Shown: positions 1 through 9,100, numbered from the stretch's first letter. The stretch is DNA of 15,190 bases from Discostella pseudostelligera (GCA_036940085.1 JALLBK010001013.1:1-15190), one strand, 5' to 3'. A program made the numbers and translations. The notes: generated from the letters alone by a model not told the origin.

Positions 1-626
1 TTACTACACTCAGCACTTGTGGGCATAATCATCATGGCATTGACTGTCCAACTTCCTCATCCTTCAACATCTTTGTTAGCATGACAGCTTTGAATTTGTT
101 TACTGGGGAGGCATGACTACTTACCTGACTTTTGTCAATACATTGCAATTTACTTTGATGGCTACAACATGAGTAACTTAGAGGATCATGCAGCATGCTA
201 CATGTTTCATATGTATGCAGCTGGGCACTAGAACCTTCATGGTGCTGACTATTATTTGAGTTAAAATGCACCTAGTTTTGTGATGATGTATGGAACTGAT
301 AATCTAGACGATGCATCACCTGGAGATGCTGCACTCCTTGACTTGAAGTGTAAATAGTTTGAGACAGACAGTCTACAGTACACCATAACGACTCTGAAGT
401 TGCTCAAATAATTCATGCTCTTTCCAAAATGATCGACGTTCGTACACAGATCTATAATTACTCTATTGTGAATTTCAACGGTGAAGTTAAATTCGTTAAT
501 TCTTACAGCTTGGGTTATTGTTGTTATCGAGCATGGAAATTACCTTCGCACCTATACATATAAACTTAATCAATGAATGACAAAACACCATACCATATCA
601 TGTACGCCAAAGTCCTCTGGCCGCAG
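1..626. other. Intergenic region, no gene seen
   Basis: This stretch lies at the window edge, downstream of the Ser/Arg-rich gene on the minus strand. The only open frame of any length is a 79-codon minus-strand frame (32-271). It has Asn/Ser/His-rich content, no domain I recognise and no splice partner. I see no tRNA, repeat array or mobile-element ends. The last ~100 bases before 627 are probably the 3' UTR of the neighbouring gene. Confidence 0.5.
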
Positions 627-2648
627 TTAGCAATTTCTCTTAACTAGCGCACTCTTCATCAACGATGTTATCATGTGTGATGACGAGATGGAGGGGGTGG
701 CGATTTCATCGGAAACTGCAGTTCTGGGCTGCGTCTTGGAAGCTGATGTGCTCATCGTCTTTGTTGAGTTCCTGTTAGCCAGACTCTTTGGTGCACTCCT
801 TGGAGGTGTTCCCATGCAAGGATCGGCGTTGAACACAGTTGGAGAAGGTGTAGTCCTCATTGTCGAGCTCGATCGTTTAGTTGGCGATGGAGGAGGAACT
901 GGTCTTGAACGAGACACAGATCGACTTCTTCGCCATTCAGCTCGTGATGACATAGCAGTACTGCTCTTAGTTTCCATTGCGACCGGCGGCGGCGTTGGCA
1001 CAGAACACGTCGCTTCCTTCTTCTGCTCCTCAAATTGCTGTGCAATACAGTGTTTGGGCAATCGTTTTTTAATGTCCTTCCTTTCAACCATGGGAGACCC
1101 TACTCGTGATGAAGTAGTTCTCAGCGGCGACATCGAGTGCGGCCGTCCCCTTCCGACGACTGCTCTACTTGCGTTCACGGTGTCCGATTGCACCTGCGTC
1201 AACATGCCGATGTCCTCCACAGTTGAGCTATTAGTAGTTGTTCGAGTTGCGGATCGTGCTCGTGACATGCTATGTCTGCGAAGCAAAGCCCGTCTGGCAA
1301 CCGCCGTCGTGGGTCGGTTCCCAGCTTCTACCGTACTGCACGTGCTGGAAGTTCGACTTTCACCACTGACAGTGCCAACAGACCGATCACTCGCCACACT
1401 CAAGGTATTACGTTCCGTCACATTGAACCGCCCCACACCATATCGCTTACTCTTCAAGTCTTTCAAACTAGTCCTCGATGACACTGCCTGCTTTGCTTCA
1501 TTACCATCAATGGTCGATTCTCCACGAACTTTATAATTCGTACCATCCAACTGCTTCTTCTCATTTTTTATTTTGGACATGAAATTGTCCAAACTCTTCT
1601 TCTCTTGATTCATCTTACTTTCAGAATTCGTAGGACGGATGAGAGTCAATTTCTTCAACCGGTCGAGCTCACTCCTTCGACTACCATGCGATGATACTCT
1701 GGAGCTGCTCACAGATGCTTTTATTTTGGACTTATCAGCCTTGAGTGCCTCATAGGAGGCGGCTGATTCGAAACTTATGGAACGCGACATGCTAATGCTA
1801 CTGTACATCGAGGTGGCCTCGGTAGTCACCGTCGACGTGTCATCCATGTCGAACTTCTTACCACGGGGGCTCTTGGTATATGTTGCCTGGACATAACTGC
1901 CTCTCATGGGAAGTCTTGGTAGTTGTTCACATGTATGGTTGCTCACCACATTCAGGTTGCTGCTGTTGTCCACACTTGTGGTGGTCGTCATGTATAGCGC
2001 TGACTGAATCGAGGCGGTGGACATTACAGAAGCTGCGACAGAGACATCATCATCCACCTCTGCAAATGAAGAGCTTCTCATCGAAAGTGATTTCGATAAC
2101 CTGAGGTCCAACGAATTACGTTTTGGAAGTCTGGCAGTTCGATGTGCATTGGTGTCGTAGCTGCTACTGCTCACAGTATCAGCATGATGCAGGGCCTCGA
2201 AATTCTCCTTCGCCGGGGACATGCGACCAAATGACTCAGCACGTCGTAACAATGGACTCGAACGAACCCTGGGGATACTTGCAGTACTCGGCTTTTGCTC
2301 CTTTTCCGGCATCGACGGTGGAATAGTCTTTGCACCAGGCCCACCCGACAGTGACAAACGATGCAAATCTAGATTTGAGAGTGCGGGTGCATCAGTACAA
2401 GTAGGAGCAGGTGCCCACGCTGCACATCGCGGAGGTCGAGGGATCACTTTCACTTGTTGCACCGACACTCCAACTTCGTCTGTACCTTCGACTTCATCGA
2501 CAATGCTGCTTCCATCGCTGTCGCTACTATCATCATCCTCGCAGCGACGGGCCGCGACGTTCACGAGGAATTGCTGACGTGTGGACTTGTTCAAGCGCTG
2601 AACATACTTCCCAAGCAGTTCATTGATGACTTGTTCGTTGCCGTGCAT
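627..2648 (-). CDS. Ser/Arg-rich low-complexity protein of unknown function (673 aa)
   Basis: An intronless frame from ATG at 2648 to a stop at 627. The sequence before the ATG (AAACA) suits a eukaryotic start. I do not recognise the family. Residues 1-35 are the only part that looks folded (LLGKYVQRLNKSTRQQFLVN, then AARR), followed by an acidic Ser/Asp patch at about 38-46. The rest is rich in Ser, Thr, Arg and Pro, with many basic-directed phosphorylation-like sites: RRAES at 135-139, an RRHS site, and an SR-dipeptide and PPPSPTKR segment at about 570-605. A Lys/Glu-rich stretch in the middle may form a short helix. No transmembrane segment or signal peptide is visible. Such composition suits a disordered, phosphorylated scaffold, cytoskeleton-associated or RNA-associated protein, but that is inference. 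The frame's length without a stop and the organised N-terminus make it a likely real gene. Confidence 0.78.
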   Translation of the reverse strand: MHGNEQVINELLGKYVQRLNKSTRQQFLVNVAARRCEDDDSSDSDGSSIVDEVEGTDEVGVSVQQVKVIPRPPRCAAWAPAPTCTDAPALSNLDLHRLSLSGGPGAKTIPPSMPEKEQKPSTASIPRVRSSPLLRRAESFGRMSPAKENFEALHHADTVSSSSYDTNAHRTARLPKRNSLDLRLSKSLSMRSSSFAEVDDDVSVAASVMSTASIQSALYMTTTTSVDNSSNLNVVSNHTCEQLPRLPMRGSYVQATYTKSPRGKKFDMDDTSTVTTEATSMYSSISMSRSISFESAASYEALKADKSKIKASVSSSRVSSHGSRRSELDRLKKLTLIRPTNSESKMNQEKKSLDNFMSKIKNEKKQLDGTNYKVRGESTIDGNEAKQAVSSRTSLKDLKSKRYGVGRFNVTERNTLSVASDRSVGTVSGESRTSSTCSTVEAGNRPTTAVARRALLRRHSMSRARSATRTTTNSSTVEDIGMLTQVQSDTVNASRAVVGRGRPHSMSPLRTTSSRVGSPMVERKDIKKRLPKHCIAQQFEEQKKEATCSVPTPPPVAMETKSSTAMSSRAEWRRSRSVSRSRPVPPPSPTKRSSSTMRTTPSPTVFNADPCMGTPPRSAPKSLANRNSTKTMSTSASKTQPRTAVSDEIATPSISSSHMITSLMKSALVKRNC

Positions 2649-3448
2649 TGTTTACGTTGCGTTCAGAGCTTACAGCATGCCAATATTGGTGAGTGAATGA
2701 GAGCCGCTATGTCACGCCGGAGTATTGGTTATGATGATGGTGTCGCAGGGTGATGTTGTCCACCATGGTATGATGTGAGGAAAGGTTGGAGGGAAGTTGA
2801 ATTGGAGATAATAATATGAGATTTGGAAGGAAGATGATGATGTGGGCGCTGCTTCTGCCACGCGGCGATCCAGAAAGCAGAAAATGGTCCAACAAGAGGA
2901 AGACGGTCGACAAAAATATCGCTTTTTCCGGTTATTTGGAGAAATCGGCTGCGTTGGGTTCCTATCTACAGAGGATACAGTACAATATGCGAAGCTTTTG
3001 GTCTCAAAAAGTCTCGCTATCTTCTTCTCATCAGCAGTCGAGTCAAATAAAGTATGGAAGTCGAGTCAAATAGAGTCGAGTCGAATGAGGCGATTGCCGC
3101 AGTTATTGAAGGTTATTGATCACAGAAGATAATGAGATTCTAGTCACGAGAGGCAGGATTCATATTACCCCTAATGATGAAGCTTGGCAAGGGCGGTGGA
3201 GGGCATGTGTCCATTCTCCAATATCTACCATCCAAACTTTGCAAGGTACTTAAGCATGGAGTCAAGACCTCAAATTAGTTGGATTGATCCTGCAACAAAC
3301 GGTGTACGGTACATGTCCAACAGGGCAGTGTTTGATGTTTGAGACTGTTTGAGAGCGCGAACTTGCATCAGCTTATCGAAATGTTCCTCCTTGATTATTA
3401 GCATGTGGTTTAAACCTTACTTCAGACATTGAAAATACATCCTCCTCA
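2649..3448. other. Intergenic region between two minus-strand genes
   Basis: About 800 bp upstream of the Ser/Arg-rich gene and downstream of the sugar-transporter gene. Plus-strand open frames at 2816-3073 and 2842-3132 overlap in different frames and show no domain or family signal, so I do not call them. The one structured element is a small direct-repeat cluster at 3036-3087. The remainder (3133-3448) shows nothing I can identify. Confidence 0.5.
3036..3087. repeat. Short direct-repeat cluster (14-mer, 2 exact + 1 degenerate copy)
   Basis: AGTCGAGTCAAATA occurs exactly at 3036-3049 and 3059-3072. A related AGTCGAGTCGAATG follows at 3074-3087. Spacings are 23 and 15 bp, so it is not a regular tandem array. 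It lies roughly 400 bp upstream of the ATG of the minus-strand Ser/Arg-rich gene, where it could be a repeated protein-binding site. That role is inference. Confidence 0.6.
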
Positions 3449-4984
3449 TCACATTACAAGGCTAGTCTTTCTCTCCCGTGATATCGGAAACTGCCCTCTC
3501 CCACTCCTTGGATTGCTCGCACTACCACCACTTGATGGCTTCGAATACATGACAGTACTCAAGATTACCAAACATGCACCAATCGAAAATATTGCGTTCG
3601 GACGAAAGTCGAAGAGCACTGCCGATATTAAGCACGAAAGAATGATGCTAAACGAGCTCGCGAATACCTTCAGAACATTGTCAGCATACTTCACCACCAC
3701 AGCCACGATCAATCCACCCACAGCCTGGACGGTAATTACCGAAAGTACTAACGGGGAATAACCCACGAAAAATCCATGACGTGATACCTCCACCGAATCA
3801 TTGAGGTATACTGTTATCAATGCAATGAGCATTGACGGTATTCCCATTTGTATGTTGCGTATCCACAAACTCACATCAGAACCCTTTAATATCCGTTCAA
3901 AGTACACTCCACTGAATCCAGATGTGCATGCGGCACAGAGCACGGCCATCAACCCCACAAGTCTATTGCGATTTTCTTCCTCCTCTCCACCTCCCGATGA
4001 TTTTGCATTTTTGCCATCGCTACTCCCCGATATTTGCACCACGGCCACACCGCATGTCAACACTACCAATGATGCCCACTTTGTCCTCGAGAATCTTCGT
4101 CCAAGCATGGTAGCGCTAAACATGGCCGTAGTTAAGATCTTTAATTGATATAATATTTGATAGGTGGCTGCATCCAAATTGGTTAATGCCAAGTAGAGTA
4201 AATTGTTTTGTACCGTGTAAAGGAAGGAAGGCACGGTAAGTTTGATCATTTCATCGGGACTACCGTACGTGTGATGATATACTTCATGGTAGAGTGCTTT
4301 GGGAGAAGAGCTTACTTGGTAGAATACTACGCCAATGCAGAGGAAGAATTTCATTACCTAGTGTGATATCAAGAAAAGCCATTGTGAGAGTGAGTCGTCT
4401 GGATCATTAATTTGCAGTCGGAAACCTTTCCCAACGATTAACAGACACGTCGAGCAAACACGGTCCTTCAAACAATAGCACCTAACCGCAACGACGCCGT
4501 CTTTCTCTCCCTAATCATGTTCACTCACCTCCATCATAAAAACAGCAGTACTAGCCAAATACAATTCATCTCCAATGGTATGTGTTCTTGAATATCGCAT
4601 CAACAGCACCAAACCGACCATTTGGCCAACTAAAAGTAACAAACTTCCATATTTGATGAGAATATTGTATTGTTTTTGTTGTGCTGACGACGCTGGTGAT
4701 TTTATTCGTCTTGTTGTTTCGTTAATGTTATTGCCGCCGTCCTTGTGTTTGACGGATATTTTTCGTGTATAGGGTTGCATTGGTTGGAGCTGCTGCTCGA
4801 GCTCGCCGCGTTCAAGAGTATCAGGTGTGTGTGGAGATGCGGGAAAACTCCCAGATGCAGAAGATGATAAGCCGCCCGTCATGGAGGTGGACGAGGGGGG
4901 CGATTCTTCGGATGCGGAGGCGGTGGATGTGGAGAAGGACGACGAGCCGCTACCACCGCCGCCGAAGCCCATGATTGGCGACAT
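3449..4984 (-). CDS. Nucleotide-sugar transporter, SLC35A type (454 aa, two exons)
   Basis: Multi-pass Golgi/ER membrane antiporter family that imports UDP- or CMP-sugars for glycosylation. Exon 1 is 4529-4984 and exon 2 is 3449-4357. The 171-bp intron (4358-4528) runs from GTGAGT to CTAG in phase 0, and joining gives ...AVFMME|VMKFF..., as the family expects. Residues 1-105 are a Ser/Gly-rich extension. The transporter domain spans about 108-425 with roughly ten hydrophobic segments. Signature stretches are VQNNLLYLALTNLDAATYQ (201-219) followed by ILYQLKILTTA, then GFSGVYFERILK (299-310), and GGLIVAVVVKYADNVLK (366-382), matching SLC35A UDP-Gal/UDP-GlcNAc/CMP-sialate transporters. An acidic cytosolic-type loop (GGGEEEENRNR) lies near 274-284. 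Substrate cannot be told from sequence. The ATG at 4984 is the first in frame; the extension before residue 105 is less certain than the rest. Confidence 0.93.
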
Positions 4985-5168
4985 CTCAGATATGCCACCT
5001 CAACCGCGCAGTAAAAACGGAGCAAGAGTAGGACGTGACAACAATTATTGGCGGTGCTAGATGGAGATGAAGACTACCTATTGCTACTGGCCTCAAACAA
5101 GGTGTACGATACCATCATAGTCGCGTCAGCGGCAGCGGCTGATCATGACCGTTGGGCGAAGGTCCATC

Positions 5169-5180
5169 TTCCCGCCATTT
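5169..5180 (-). promoter_or_regulatory. E2F-like GGCGGGAA site upstream of the transporter gene
   Basis: The minus strand reads AAATGGCGGGAA, about 185 bp upstream of the transporter ATG and oriented toward it. The identical 12-mer occurs upstream of the oxygenase gene (8481-8492), and close variants occur upstream of the HSF gene. GGCGGGAA is the core of classical E2F/DP sites. Binding here is inference. Confidence 0.4.
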
Positions 5181-5404
5181 CTCCACCATGACCAGGCGCA
5201 GCGGCCCATGGCGGCGGATCGGCACCGTCAGCCGTCAGTAGGCACTACAATTCAACACCGCACCTAACGTTGACCATTCCATGGTAATGTTACTCATTGG
5301 ATGATGGAAGGATGAAGCAACAATAAAGCAAAAGATGTTTGGGGGTGGTGTTTCAATGCACCTTTGCGCCACACCTTTTTTTGGGGATTAGTTGATGCCG
5401 TCTC

Positions 5405-5917
5405 ATATCAACATATTTGATATCGCGCAATTGCTTCGCAGCAACTGCGACATAGTACTACTTGAGTCATCGTCTTCTAGCGCGTAAGCGCTATTGAGCA
5501 TGACATTCCATTTGGCGCGGCAGACTTCTGCAGAGGGAAGGGTGACGCGACATTTAATTCCACGGGAAAGGCCCCGCGAGGGGTAATCCAATGAAAGTTC
5601 GTGTCTTCGCACGAGAATGTCTCGTGAGAATACTTCGTTCAGCCAAGTTCATAGAATGCACTCATGCGCATTTAACGAACATGTGGTTACTTTAACTTCA
5701 CAAGTCTCCTTTCGGAGTCATGTGCCGAGATATGATGTCTTCACAAGTCTCCGTTAGGAGGAAATGTGACGACGTGCAGCAGCCGTGACGTTCCACATAT
5801 CGTGAGATATCGGAGCAGTCCAGACTTTGGAGGCGGAGAGCGGTCCTGTAAAGGACGCCAACCTGAAGTTGCGATGAGACTCGCACTTTGAAAGGTAAAC
5901 TTTAATGTTTATTAAAG
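5405..5917. other. Hairpin-dense tract, possible structured RNA or foldback DNA
   Basis: Successive stem-loops read by eye, with the loop in brackets. 5405-5423: ATATCAA[CATAT]TTGATAT. 5426-5449: 10-bp arms with one mismatch, loop TCGC. 5466-5504: GTCAT, CTT and TAGCGC[GTAA]GCGCTA, GAG, ATGAC. 5572-5583: CCCC[GCGA]GGGG. 5603-5633: CACGAGA[ATG]TCTCGTG with further outer pairs. 5647-5680: GTTC, AATGC/GCATT, GAAC. 5682-5702: TGTG-GTTA[CTT]TAAC-CACA. 5699-5724: CACA, CTCC[TTTC]GGAG, TGTG. 5721-5745: TGTG, AGATA[TGA]TGTCT, CACA. 5742-5768: CACA, CTCC[GTTA]GGAG, TGTG. 5787-5820: GACGTTCC, ATATC[GTGA]GATAT, GGAGC, GTC. 5840-5858: GTCCT[GTAA]AGGAC plus GC/GC. 5866-5888: AAG, TGCGA/TCGCA, CTT. 5900-5917: CTTTAAT[GTTT]ATTAAAG. 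Four plus-strand loops fit GNRA, which weakly favours plus-strand RNA; two hairpins fit GNRA only on the minus strand. Function is unknown. Confidence 0.55.
5697..5768. repeat. Two-copy diverged direct repeat inside the hairpin tract
   Basis: TTCACAAGTCTCC occurs at 5697-5709 and again at 5740-5752, a period of 43 bp. Each copy is followed by a four-base loop, GGAG, and then TGTG (5721-5724 and 5765-5768). The copies differ in loop sequence (TTTC versus GTTA), yet both keep the CTCC/GGAG stem and the CACA/TGTG outer arm. Confidence 0.65.
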
Positions 5918-6025
5918 CAGCTCATCACAATCTTGGACGCGTTTTGCACATCACCTCAAACGGGATCTGCAACATAACAATATCATTCAATTCTATCCTT
6001 TCAAACCTTAATCATATCCATCAAA

Positions 6026-8230
6026 CTACACCTTCTTTGGCTGATCCACATCTTCCTCGGTTAGTATTTTCTTATACCCATCCGGTGGGATCTCTTCGGC
6101 TCCAATACTTTCTAAATATCGAACTACCGGATCCTTCAAGCCATTGGATTTCTTTGCCCACCACAACGGACTACCGCCATTTCCATGATGCGTCCTTTCA
6201 TTCTGTATGTAAACCAACATTATTTCATTGAGAATGATACCCAGTGGATATAATACGAGAATGCAGAAGGCACATTCGACAGAAAGTAGAAAAGCGCACT
6301 TACCATATCCAGACCACGTTGCAATAACCACGTGACAACTTCGACATGTCCACCCCTGGCAGCTTCATGCAATGGCGTCCATCCATTCAGATCTTTACGC
6401 TTCACATCCTCGGGATTGCGCGACGCGATTATTATAAGTGCCTCGAGATCACCGGCAGATGCAGCCGTATGGGCATTCAAATCTTGGTACCAGGTATTGG
6501 AAAAGACGGAATTATCCTTGATATAATGCGTATGTCATCGTGGCCAGTGGTGAGACTATGTTGTGCAATGAGAATGAAATCCTCCAGAAAGACGTACCAA
6601 TTTTGCCTTGGGATGGGTCTGTCGCCATCTCCGTTCTTCCTCAGATCCTGGTACGATGTAGTGTGGAACCGTTGGCACAATATTCAAGTCTACACTTGTC
6701 ATACATTCCTTGGTATCGCTGCATTTTGACTGCGACTTCTTCCATGCCTCTTTGTAGAGATATTCGAGACTTTCCTCATCTTGTGCAATTTGCTCTTCGA
6801 TCATTAGACTGTGACCTAATGGTTCGAAATGAATGAATAGATTCTAATGATCGATAGTGGTACTGAGCGTGAGTTGCATCACTTTCAGTCGACGAGGGAA
6901 CAAGAGATGGGTCATCATCTACATCGACACTCACCGCAAAATATCGTCCCTTCAACGGAAACGGCCGTCCATGTATCACCGAATGTCCTTCATACAATAT
7001 CATCTCCCCTTCCTCCAATGTTAGATTGTACGCCTTCCCATCGCGTCCATATACCTCAAGCGGCCAATCCTCATCGACATCCTGTGCAACATTAACCACG
7101 GCACTAATTATCAATGGAGTCCGATCGACATGTGCTGCCAATACCGATCCATTGGTATATATCCGTACACCGTACATGGAGGAGGGAGATAATTGTACTC
7201 CCGTCCATTGTTCTAATATTGTTTTGGACGATTCCCACAGAATTTTGCGGGAGGAGGAATCGGTAAGGCTAACGAGTTTGGTCGGTGAGGACCAATGATT
7301 GGTGTAGGTATCTCCACGAGACCACATCTCATTGGGTAGTGAGTTTATCTCAACATCACGATCATTGGTGAGCGAAGTGAATTGTCGTTTCCAAAACTTG
7401 CTAAGGATGGTCATCATTTCTGGTGGAGCGCGGACTTTGTGAAATCCGAGAGTTGTGTAGTTCTGTACCAAATAATAATGGTATTGCATGCAATTATGGG
7501 TAGTGTAGCGAGGTAGTGAGAGGAAGAAGTTAGTAATTCCGTACCACACAGCATAGCGTTGACGAAGAGAAGGAAACCAACACCATCATATGCAATGCAA
7601 CCAATTCAATTCAATACATTCCATTTTCGCAACGACAAGATATATTGATATGAAACATACCATCATACTAGCCGGTTGACGTAAATTCATCTCCATCCGT
7701 TCTTCTTCACTAATATCACAACGATATCCCTCGAGACGGTAGGCTTGTCGACATCCCTCCATGTACTCCTGGTAGAATTGTTGTTTGTCTTGCAACCACC
7801 CCTCCTCCTCCACTACCGCACCTACCGCATCCACTCGTCCACCCGCTTCCTCTGCAAATGAATCATGATGATGAATTGGAAATGATCGATCGACGCCATA
7901 GCTCGATGCAGAAGTAGAAGGAGAGCAGGTCGCGGAAGTAGAGCATACCAGACTTGAATAGTCGATATCTTTCCTCTCCTCATTTACCACTTCACCATCC
8001 ACACTGCTGCTGCTGCTGCTGCCATGTAAGACAGATCCAAGAGAGGTGAGTTTCATCGCATCGACAACAATTAGGTGATGGAATTGTTGTTGCGAGAATG
8101 ATGCCAATAGTATAGCTGATAGGATGACTAGTGGCATTGTCGATTTGACCTTGGTACCAAATACTGATGAGCGTGACAGCGTCGATGCCAATGCCGACAT
8201 GGTGCCACCGCAGCCGAGCACCCGGCGCAT
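6026..8230 (-). CDS. 2OG-Fe(II) oxygenase (prolyl-4-hydroxylase-like) with C-terminal ankyrin repeats (577 aa, five exons)
   Basis: Probable iron/2-oxoglutarate-dependent hydroxylase. Inferred exons: 7661-8230, 6935-7462, 6598-6843, 6304-6516, 6026-6202. Introns are 198, 91, 81 and 101 bp, with donors GTATGT, GTGAGT, GTACGT and GTAAGT, all in phase 0. The junction after exon 2 gives GRYFA|NLFIHFEPLGHSL, as in related proteins. A hydrophobic segment at about 32-47 suggests a signal peptide or signal anchor for the ER/Golgi; ATGs at residues 11 and 32 are alternative starts. The catalytic core is in exon 2: HVD at 301-303 and the distal His in SVIHGRPFPLKGR (H354), then K361/R363 as candidate 2OG-binding residues. 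Residues 461-555 form about three ankyrin repeats (NGWTPLHEAARGGHVEVV; GGSPLWWAKK). The substrate is unknown; hydroxyproline-rich or wall-associated proteins are possible. The third acceptor (CAAG, 6517-6518) is the least certain junction. Confidence 0.9.
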
Positions 8231-8392
8231 GACGACGATCAGGGATGCTACCCGTCTATCGATCTAATCCCAACCTTTTGGGAGGACTGGGGTGGATGAT
8301 GATGTGACTGCTGTTGCCGCCGGTCTGCTACCGGTGATGGTAGTAGGTCGATGGCGGTCGGTAGGCGGCAGTGGTAGTAGCCGTCGGAAATG

Positions 8393-8493
8393 AAAATGGC
8401 GGGGAATCGCCGCGAGGAGATTTCAGTTGACTCGTCTGCAGGTGATTCCACTTGGCATCGATATGGCGGGAGACTGCAAGAAATGGCGGGAAA
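8393..8493 (+). promoter_or_regulatory. Cluster of three ATGGCGGG (E2F-like) motifs upstream of the oxygenase gene
   Basis: AAAATGGCGGGGAA begins at 8393, ATATGGCGGGAGA lies at 8461-8473 and AAATGGCGGGAAA at 8481-8493. The last two are spaced 20 bp apart, about two helical turns. They lie about 165-260 bp upstream of the oxygenase ATG, with the GGCGGG strand facing away from that gene. The match to E2F-type sites is by eye; occupancy is inference. Confidence 0.42.
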
Positions 8494-8496
8494 TGC

Positions 8497-9100
8497 TGAC
8501 GTACGCAATTAAAACTTCAACAAGAAAATCATTCCAGGGTTAAATATCTTTCCGATTTGAAGAAGACCACGTACCCTCCTCTCCAAAGAGGAATTAGTAT
8601 TAAGTGCCTAAAATTGAAGACGATGACATCATCCACATCAACCAACTTCAACACAAACATCAACTGAAGTTTCTCGCATGGATTTTGGATGACGTGTGTC
8701 ATTAATTTAGTGAAGATTCAGCAAAGCTTCGCAAACCTTTCTCAATATCTCGAAAAAGCGATACAATCTGCGAGAGAATCGTACGAATCCACCGATCTCT
8801 ACCGATTTCCACCTGGCTTTCTACATGGGAATTGAATACGAAATCCAGATGTGCGGTGATGTCGTGGCGGATGTAGGTGGTGCGTCTCCGACTATGATGT
8901 TGGCGGAGATGATGGCGCGCCCATGCATCAACAAGACGTGCGCCATTCCCATCTGCCCTTTTCTACAGAAGATTTTGAGGGGTGGATCAATATCTTTGTT
9001 TTTTCCTCCAGACTTCTGGCACCCGTGGAATTAGGGATAAATTACCCCCTTGCCCTAATCAATGAATTACTAATTCCTCTATAGGACGCATTGCTGACGT
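8497..9100 (+). promoter_or_regulatory. Three TGACGT (CRE/bZIP-like) cores between divergent genes
   Basis: TGACGT occurs at 8497-8502, 8690-8695 and 9095-9100, all on the plus strand. The last is TGACGTCG, one base short of the palindromic CRE. In diatoms TGACGT cores are known as CO2/cAMP-responsive elements and as sites for bZIP proteins including aureochromes. Three in this span is somewhat above expectation for a 6-mer, but the assignment remains tentative. Confidence 0.3.
9027..9077. promoter_or_regulatory. Nested inverted repeat with TAAT cores upstream of the homeodomain gene
   Basis: GGAATTAG at 9027-9034 is inverted as CTAATTCC at 9070-9077. Inside this pair, ATTAGGG at 9030-9036 is inverted as CCCTAAT at 9053-9059. 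The block carries several TAAT/ATTA cores, the generic homeodomain target, about 415-465 bp before the homeodomain ATG. Autoregulation is a speculation. Confidence 0.35.

Larger units (their letters stand above)
4985..6025. other. Intergenic region: transporter promoter, then a hairpin-rich tract
   Basis: This is 1,041 bp between two minus-strand genes. The part next to the transporter ATG (about 4985-5345) presumably contains its 5' UTR and promoter, including the AAATGGCGGGAA-type site at 5169-5180. A potential GGTGT/ACACC hairpin followed by seven T's lies at about 5347-5383. From about 5405 to 5917 the sequence becomes an unbroken run of small stem-loops (separate entry). About 5920-6025 is presumably the 3' UTR of the oxygenase gene. 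Two minus-strand frames inside the hairpin tract (5403-5612, 5698-5886) have no recognisable content. Confidence 0.6.

Noticed and set aside
673..1536. 287-codon plus-strand open frame antisense to the Ser/Arg-rich gene
   Set aside because: It lies wholly inside the 673-codon minus-strand frame. Its Leu/Val-rich translation is what the complement of Ser/Arg/Thr codons tends to give. No domain or splice context supports it.
2816..3132. Two overlapping plus-strand frames (85 and 96 codons) after the Ser/Arg-rich gene
   Set aside because: They compete for the same DNA in different frames, run through the repeat cluster, and show no family resemblance.
5697..5768. Possible CRISPR array
   Set aside because: Only two imperfect copies with no consistent spacer length, in a eukaryotic context.
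5403..5886. Minus-strand frames inside the hairpin tract (69 and 62 codons) as small genes or retroelement remnants
   Set aside because: Their translations show no protease, integrase, reverse transcriptase or gag signature. I also found no terminal repeats or target-site duplication to support an LTR or MITE.
8825..9034. 69-codon plus-strand open frame in the divergent intergenic region
   Set aside because: Short, with no domain, no splice partner and no recognisable start context. It lies in sequence that is better explained as promoter.
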